Made by a program: the position numbers and the translations under genes | Part shown: positions 59,329 to 64,000 of the stretch, one piece after another | How the letters are laid out: the number at the start of each line of letters is the position of its first letter | Position numbering within the stretch: the first letter of the stretch is position 1 | Notes under the pieces: generated by a model | What the model saw: only the letters and a program-made list of their open reading frames with translations | What the model was told of the DNA's origin: nothing | Databases searched by the model: none | DNA from: Pseudovirgaria hyperparasitica | Lineage: Eukaryota; Ascomycota; Dothideomycetes; Acrospermales; Acrospermaceae | DNA: 64,000 nt | Direction: 5' to 3' | Assembly: GCF_010093815.1 (NCBI RefSeq) | Contig: NW_022985567.1 | Coordinates: 87,367 to 151,366 of the forward strand

Positions 59329-60264
59329 TCTGGCACTGTTGTATCCTGACGTGCGATCTGTGGTAGTGATATATGCCGATAGCCTCGCGCAGAATATAGC
59401 CAAAAGCACGGCAGTCGATTCCGACGTATGCGCAGGACTCAAAGTCTCGTGTGTTGGTATGACGCTGTGCTCTCGGTATGTATGTCAAGGAGATCGGATC
59501 GCATTCGACGAGTACTATGATCAAGGGAATGTCGAATATCTGGCAAGATGCTAAGGCAAAAAAGTTGAAGGCAGGCGACCCTGGAAATGTGATTGAGAGA
59601 CACAGGACAGGATATCCCAGACACTCTCGGATATAGATCCCAACCCAGCACAAATCGTCGCAGCACGCTGAAACGGGTCGTTGCGCGCATGGGTGGCGCG
59701 AGCCGCGACTAACGGCGGCAGTCGATTGGTGGGGTCTCGCCTCAGCTCAGAGCTTGGTGGGGGTTGAGTGGTGGGGCTTAAGATTGCTTGTGACAGGCGG
59801 TTTTCTTGCATAACTGAACATGACTATAGCATGGCTGAATGTCTTGGATATGTCTATCATTGTGCCACGCACACACTGGGACGAGACACGGCCAGCTACG
59901 AAGTTCGACATTATTGAAAGCACATAGCATCATATATTGAACAACGCTACTTCATGAAATCGTGACTACCGAGGAGTGAACGCTACTATGAGAAGATGTG
60001 AAATACTACTACTGGAAGAATGTAGCAAAGTTGGATTTGTACATATATATAAAAATATAGTGACAGTCCCGAGCACACCTTGTTGTACTATGCCGCTATT
60101 CATATACGACCAAAGCGTGGCACTTCTGTCGCTGTGGTCTAACGAAGCCACTGTTCATTCGTCCGGAAAGATGTCGAGCATCACAGAATCATGCAGTATT
60201 GGCACAAGGGACTGGACAGGCTGGACATGACGTATATCTGCAACTATGTTTTTGAAATGTCTAG
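59329..60264. other. Intergenic region, no gene supported
   Basis: About 940 bp, unique sequence. The overlapping antisense open frames up to about 200 codons near 59,024-59,690 mostly shadow the small membrane-protein gene and its promoter. Nothing else recognised. Confidence 0.55.
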
Positions 60265-61660
60265 CTAGACGAATGCCTGCAGACCTGTGATGGCTCGGCC
60301 TAGAATAAGAGCTGTGAACGATTAGCATAAGTCAAACAAACAAAAGCATATGAATACTCACAGTGGATATCACTCTGGCCCTCATAAGTCTGCGTCACGA
60401 ACAGATTCGCCACATGTCTTCCAATATGATATTCATCACTGACAGCATTGCCACCAAAGATCTCCTGCAGATTTCTCGTATTGATCAGTGCACGATCGCA
60501 ATTCTGCCTCTTAATCATTGAGATCATCTCTGGCGCGGCCTTGCCCTCGTCCTTTAATCTACCAACCTGATATGCGGCCAAGATGCCATATGCCGCATCC
60601 GTTGTGGCGTCTGCGAGCTTCTTCTGCACCAACTGGTACTTGGCGATCGGGTTGCCCTTGAACTGCTTCCTCTCAAGAGCATACTCCCGCGCGCGAGCAA
60701 TCGCATCTTCCAGTGCGCCCATCGTACCCCACGCAATCCCATATCGTGCAGAATTCAGACACGAGAACGGACCGCGCAGACCCTCCACCTCGGGGAACAT
60801 GTTCCCTTCCGGCACCGGACACTCGTCCATCTGAATCATGCCCGTCAGAGAAGCCCTCAGCCCATTCTTGTTCTTGATTGCCGGCGTCTCCAGCGTGCCG
60901 GGCGGACAGAGCTCTCTCTCAACGACAAACCCGCGGATCTTCCCCGTGCTCTCCAGCTTCGCCCACACAAGCAGCACATCCGCAATCGGACTGTTCGTGA
61001 TCCACGTCTTACTCCCGCTGAGCGAGTAATACCCCTTCTTGCTCGGATGCGGCTTCGCGACCGTCTCCATGCTTCCCGGGTCCGAGCCGTGGTTTGGCTC
61101 GGTGAGGCCGAAACACCCTATGCTCTTGCCAGACGCGAGTTTGGGCAAGAGCCGCTCCTTCAGCTCCTCAGTGCCGAACTCCTCGATGCCGCCCATGGCA
61201 AGCGAGGATTGCACGGACATGCCGGAGCGGTACCCAGAGTCGACTCGTTCGACGGCGCGGGTGATGAGTCCGGACGCGACGCTGGACACGCCCGCACAGC
61301 CGTATCCCTTGATTGTGGCGCCAAGGAGACCGAGCTCGCCCATTTCTTCGAGGATCTTGGGGTCGTAGTGCTCGTCGCGATAGGCGTCTGTAAGGTATAC
61401 ATTGTCAGCGGCAGTACTTCTTATGTTCTAGAAGTGGAATTACCGAGTACACGCGGGAGCATACGCTCCTGGCAGTACGACTCCGCGGTCTCTGCTATGG
61501 CGAGCTCATCTTCGGTGTATAGGTTGCTGGCCCCAAGAGGGTCCTTCCAGTCGAATGCCGCGGGGGTGCTGGCGTGGCGACGCTGCTGTTGTTGTACGGC
61601 GGCTCGGGAGGTAGAGGACGTCAATTGCCTTGCGGCACGTGTGCATACTGGTCGGAACAT
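60265..61660 (-). CDS. Glutaryl-CoA dehydrogenase, mitochondrial
   Basis: FAD-dependent acyl-CoA dehydrogenase of lysine and tryptophan catabolism: oxidises and decarboxylates glutaryl-CoA to crotonyl-CoA. Exons 61660-61444, 61387-60362 and 60311-60265 give 429 residues. The N terminus (MFRPVCTRAARQL, with QQQQRRHAS) is a basic mitochondrial targeting sequence. Hallmarks: CFGLTEPNHGSDP, KTWITNSPIADV, ARYGIAWGTMGA, and TYEGQSDIH with the catalytic Glu. The 47-nt last exon gives SLILGRAITGLQAF, the GCDH C terminus, and confirms the second splice. GISDIHALILGRAITG is the usual form, so Gln and Ser replacements here are mild. Length is close to human GCDH (438). Confidence 0.93.
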
Positions 61661-62135
61661 CCTGTAGCCAAGAGAATTATATACAGAAGATGTAAGGATA
61701 GAGAGTTTGAAGCAAGCGTGAAGACCATTTCAGCCGGACTCGGCATACTATGACGAGTATCGGCTAGCTAGTCGAGATGCCTCGGAGCTCTGTCGTTTTC
61801 ATGTAGAGACTGTTGTACTATATGAAAATGGAGTCCAAAACCTGAGATACATGATTGAATAATGCGCTCGAACCAGAGTATAACAATTCCAGTGACCAAT
61901 CAAAGCAGTGCGGGACTTGAGATTGTGAAAATGCAAGTGAACGTGATGATCATCCTTGCAGGTAGGGCTGGGGTCGACGCGCTAAGCCATTTACGGGCAT
62001 AATTAGGTACTTGCCTCCTACTGTACGCGACTCCGACGCGACTGGCGTCATGATTTCTGCTTGCTCTATACATGTCTTCCAGGAAGACGACTCACCAATC
62101 GTGACAAACCTCGCACGTGCGGACCTTCAGTTAAG
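61661..62135. promoter_or_regulatory. Shared divergent region with ACGCG cluster upstream of fen1
   Basis: 475 bp between the GCDH and FEN1 starts. Three ACGCG pentamers lie at 61,977-61,981, 62,025-62,029 and 62,036-62,040, all within 160 bp of the FEN1 ATG. This is the core of the MBF (MCB) element used for G1/S genes in yeasts. None is a perfect ACGCGT. Function is inferred. Confidence 0.45.
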
Positions 62136-63429
62136 ATGGGTATTAAGAGTAAGTTTTCTGTCCCCTACTCTGATTCTCACAATAACGTCTTCAGATCTCT
62201 TCCAGATCATCAAGGAGAATGCTCCCGATGCCGTCAAAGAGGGCGACATCAAAAACCAATTCGGCCGCAAGGTCGCAATTGACGCGTAAAGCTCACCTTC
62301 TGCAATACTCATTCCTTTATGCTCCTTAACTGATGTCGCGCTGTACAGCTCCATGTCCATCTACTCCTTCCTCATTGCCGTGCGCTCCGACGGCCAACAA
62401 CTCATGTCTGACACGGGCGAAACCACCTCACACATCATGGGCATGTTCTACCGCACACTCCGCATGGTCGACGCCGGTATAAAGCCGCTTTACGTCTTCG
62501 ACGGTGCTCCACCAAAGCTCAAATCCGGTGAATTGGCAAAGCGCTTCCAGCGCAAGTCCGAAGCGCAAGAAGCACACGAGGAGGCAAAGGAGACGGGAAC
62601 TGCTGAAGAGGTCGAGAAGTTTAGTCGTCGCACGGTGCGTGTCACGCGCGAGCATAACGCCGAGTGCCAGCGTCTGCTGAAACTCATGGGCGTGCCGTAT
62701 ATCGTTGCACCGACGGAGGCAGAGGCGCAGTGTGCGGTGCTGGCCAAGGGCGGGAAGGTGTTTGCGGCGGCGAGCGAGGATATGGATACGCTGACGTTTG
62801 ACGCGCCGGTGCTGCTACGACACCTGACATTCAGCGAGCAGCGCAAAGAGCCGATCCAGGAGATACATTTGGAAAAGGTGCTAGAGGGCCTCCAGATGGA
62901 CCGCAAGCAATTCATAGACATGTGTATTCTGCTCGGGTGTGACTACGTGGATCCGGTCAAGGGCATTGGCCCGAGCACGGCACTGAAGCTGATACGCGAG
63001 CATGAGACGCTGGAGGGTGTGGTAAAGTTCTTCGAGTCCTCAAAGAAGTACACTCTACCAGAAGATTGGCCGTATCAGGATGCGCGTTTGCTGTTCCTCG
63101 AGCCAGATGTTCGCTCAGTGGACCACCCGGATTGTGACTTTAAGTGGGAGGCGCCGGACACGGAGGGACTTGTTAAGTTTCTCGTTGAAGAAAAGGGCTT
63201 CAACGAAGATCGAGTGCGCAACGCTGCAGCAAGACTATCGAAGAACTCAAAGAGCGCTCAGCAGAGTCGACTCGAGGGCTTCTTCAAACCCGTCGAGAAG
63301 ACGGCAGAGCAGAAGGAGAGCTTGAAGAGGAAGAACGATGCAAAGGTCGAAGAGAAAAAGAAGAAACAAAAGCAAGAGGCAAAGGCTAAAAAGGATGCCA
63401 AAGCCAAACCACGAGCTGGTGGTGCTTGA
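62136..63429 (+). CDS. fen1: Flap endonuclease 1 (Rad27/FEN1)
   Basis: Structure-specific 5'-flap endonuclease for Okazaki-fragment maturation and long-patch base-excision repair, in the nucleus. Exons are a 13-nt first exon 62136-62148, then 62195-62285 and 62349-63429, giving 394 residues. MGIKNLFQIIKE begins the XPG N domain across the first splice. Metal-binding acids are visible in VAIDAS (Asp34), [20 protein letters not shown] and GCDYV. The PCNA-binding PIP box QSRLEGFF is near residue 335-345, followed by a Lys-rich tail. Every key element is present and the length matches the family (about 380-400). Confidence 0.96.
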
Positions 63430-63852
63430 GACCAACCCTGCGAGGCCGAATTTTCTGTGGCCAGGCCACTTTGAGTCATGGCGTTTTTAAGGAACACTTA
63501 GGAATGGCGTTATGTGGTGGTTCTATATACTAACAGTCGGGCATGCGAACAGGAATGATTCACTGAGTTTCAGCATGACCTAAGTCACAGTGATAGTATG
63601 TATGACTGACATACATTATGAATCAATGGAAGAAGCGATATCAAGTCACCACCTGCATGGAGAGGAACTAGGCAGATATATGGTTAACATCTATACACAG
63701 ATAATCTGATTATTCCATTTCAAAGACGCCAGCCTGTCTCAATTGTTTCCTCAAGTCGCGTAGCGAACTATCCTATTCCGTTGAGCGATACGCTATTCAT
63801 TACATTCTGTACCTAGATTTCCTTCATGCGACCTTCACTAGTCTGTTGTCGC
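63430..63852. other. Intergenic region between convergent fen1 and pep4 genes
   Basis: About 420 bp of presumed 3' UTRs; nothing else recognised. Confidence 0.6.

Positions 63853-64000
<148 letters not shown>

Noticed and set aside
59024-59690. 209-codon minus-strand frame overlapping the small membrane protein
   Set aside because: Different frame from the spliced gene; spans its promoter and intron; no conserved features.

Overview
This window is nuclear DNA of a filamentous ascomycete (Pezizomycotina). The gene content fits a Dothideomycete, but I infer that class only from overall impression. The genes have short GT-AG introns, about 46 to 111 nt, often with a CTAAC or CTGAC branch-point-like sequence near the acceptor. 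Orthologues typical of filamentous fungi are recognisable: RasB, an Lte1-type RasGEF, Atg26, Isc1, deuterolysin and proteinase A. I rebuilt exon structures by hand and checked that every junction keeps the reading frame. I found no prokaryotic, viral or organellar features, no intact transposon and no CRISPR.

Layout. 1-13,826 is gene-poor and rich in simple repeats, with one isolated cytochrome P450 (5010-7167). 13,827-24,227 holds a Swd3/WDR5-like WD40 protein and an Isc1-like sphingolipid phospholipase C, divergent over 263 bp, followed by a 1732-residue Lte1-like RasGEF. 24,228-27,629 is a repeat-rich gap that includes a 20-N assembly gap inside a 10-bp tandem array. RasB lies at 27,630-28,420 (-). 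28,421-34,758 is a 6.3-kb stretch in which I can support no gene.

From 34,759 the window is compact. In order: a CIR_N-domain RS-rich protein (-), Sld2 (+), Atg26 sterol glucosyltransferase (+), a CorA/Mnr2-type Mg2+ transporter (+), an unknown secreted protein (-), a pyruvate-decarboxylase-family enzyme (-), a DDHD phospholipase (+), an NAD(P)-dependent epimerase-like protein (+), a deuterolysin metalloprotease (-), a small hypothetical protein (-), a small single-pass membrane protein (-), glutaryl-CoA dehydrogenase (-), FEN1 (+), and the 3' end of vacuolar proteinase A (-), cut by the window edge.

Functionally this is mostly a housekeeping neighbourhood: replication (Sld2, FEN1), chromatin (Swd3), Ras signalling and mitotic exit (Lte1, RasB), lipid metabolism (Isc1, Atg26, DDHD lipase), ion transport, lysine catabolism and proteolysis. 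It is not a gene cluster with one common task. I found no convincing new biological system. The points most worth checking are ACGCG (MBF-type) motif clusters upstream of both replication genes, the convergent RasGEF and Ras pair, the hand-resolved micro-exons, the small membrane protein of unknown role, and the unusual tandem-repeat arrays.
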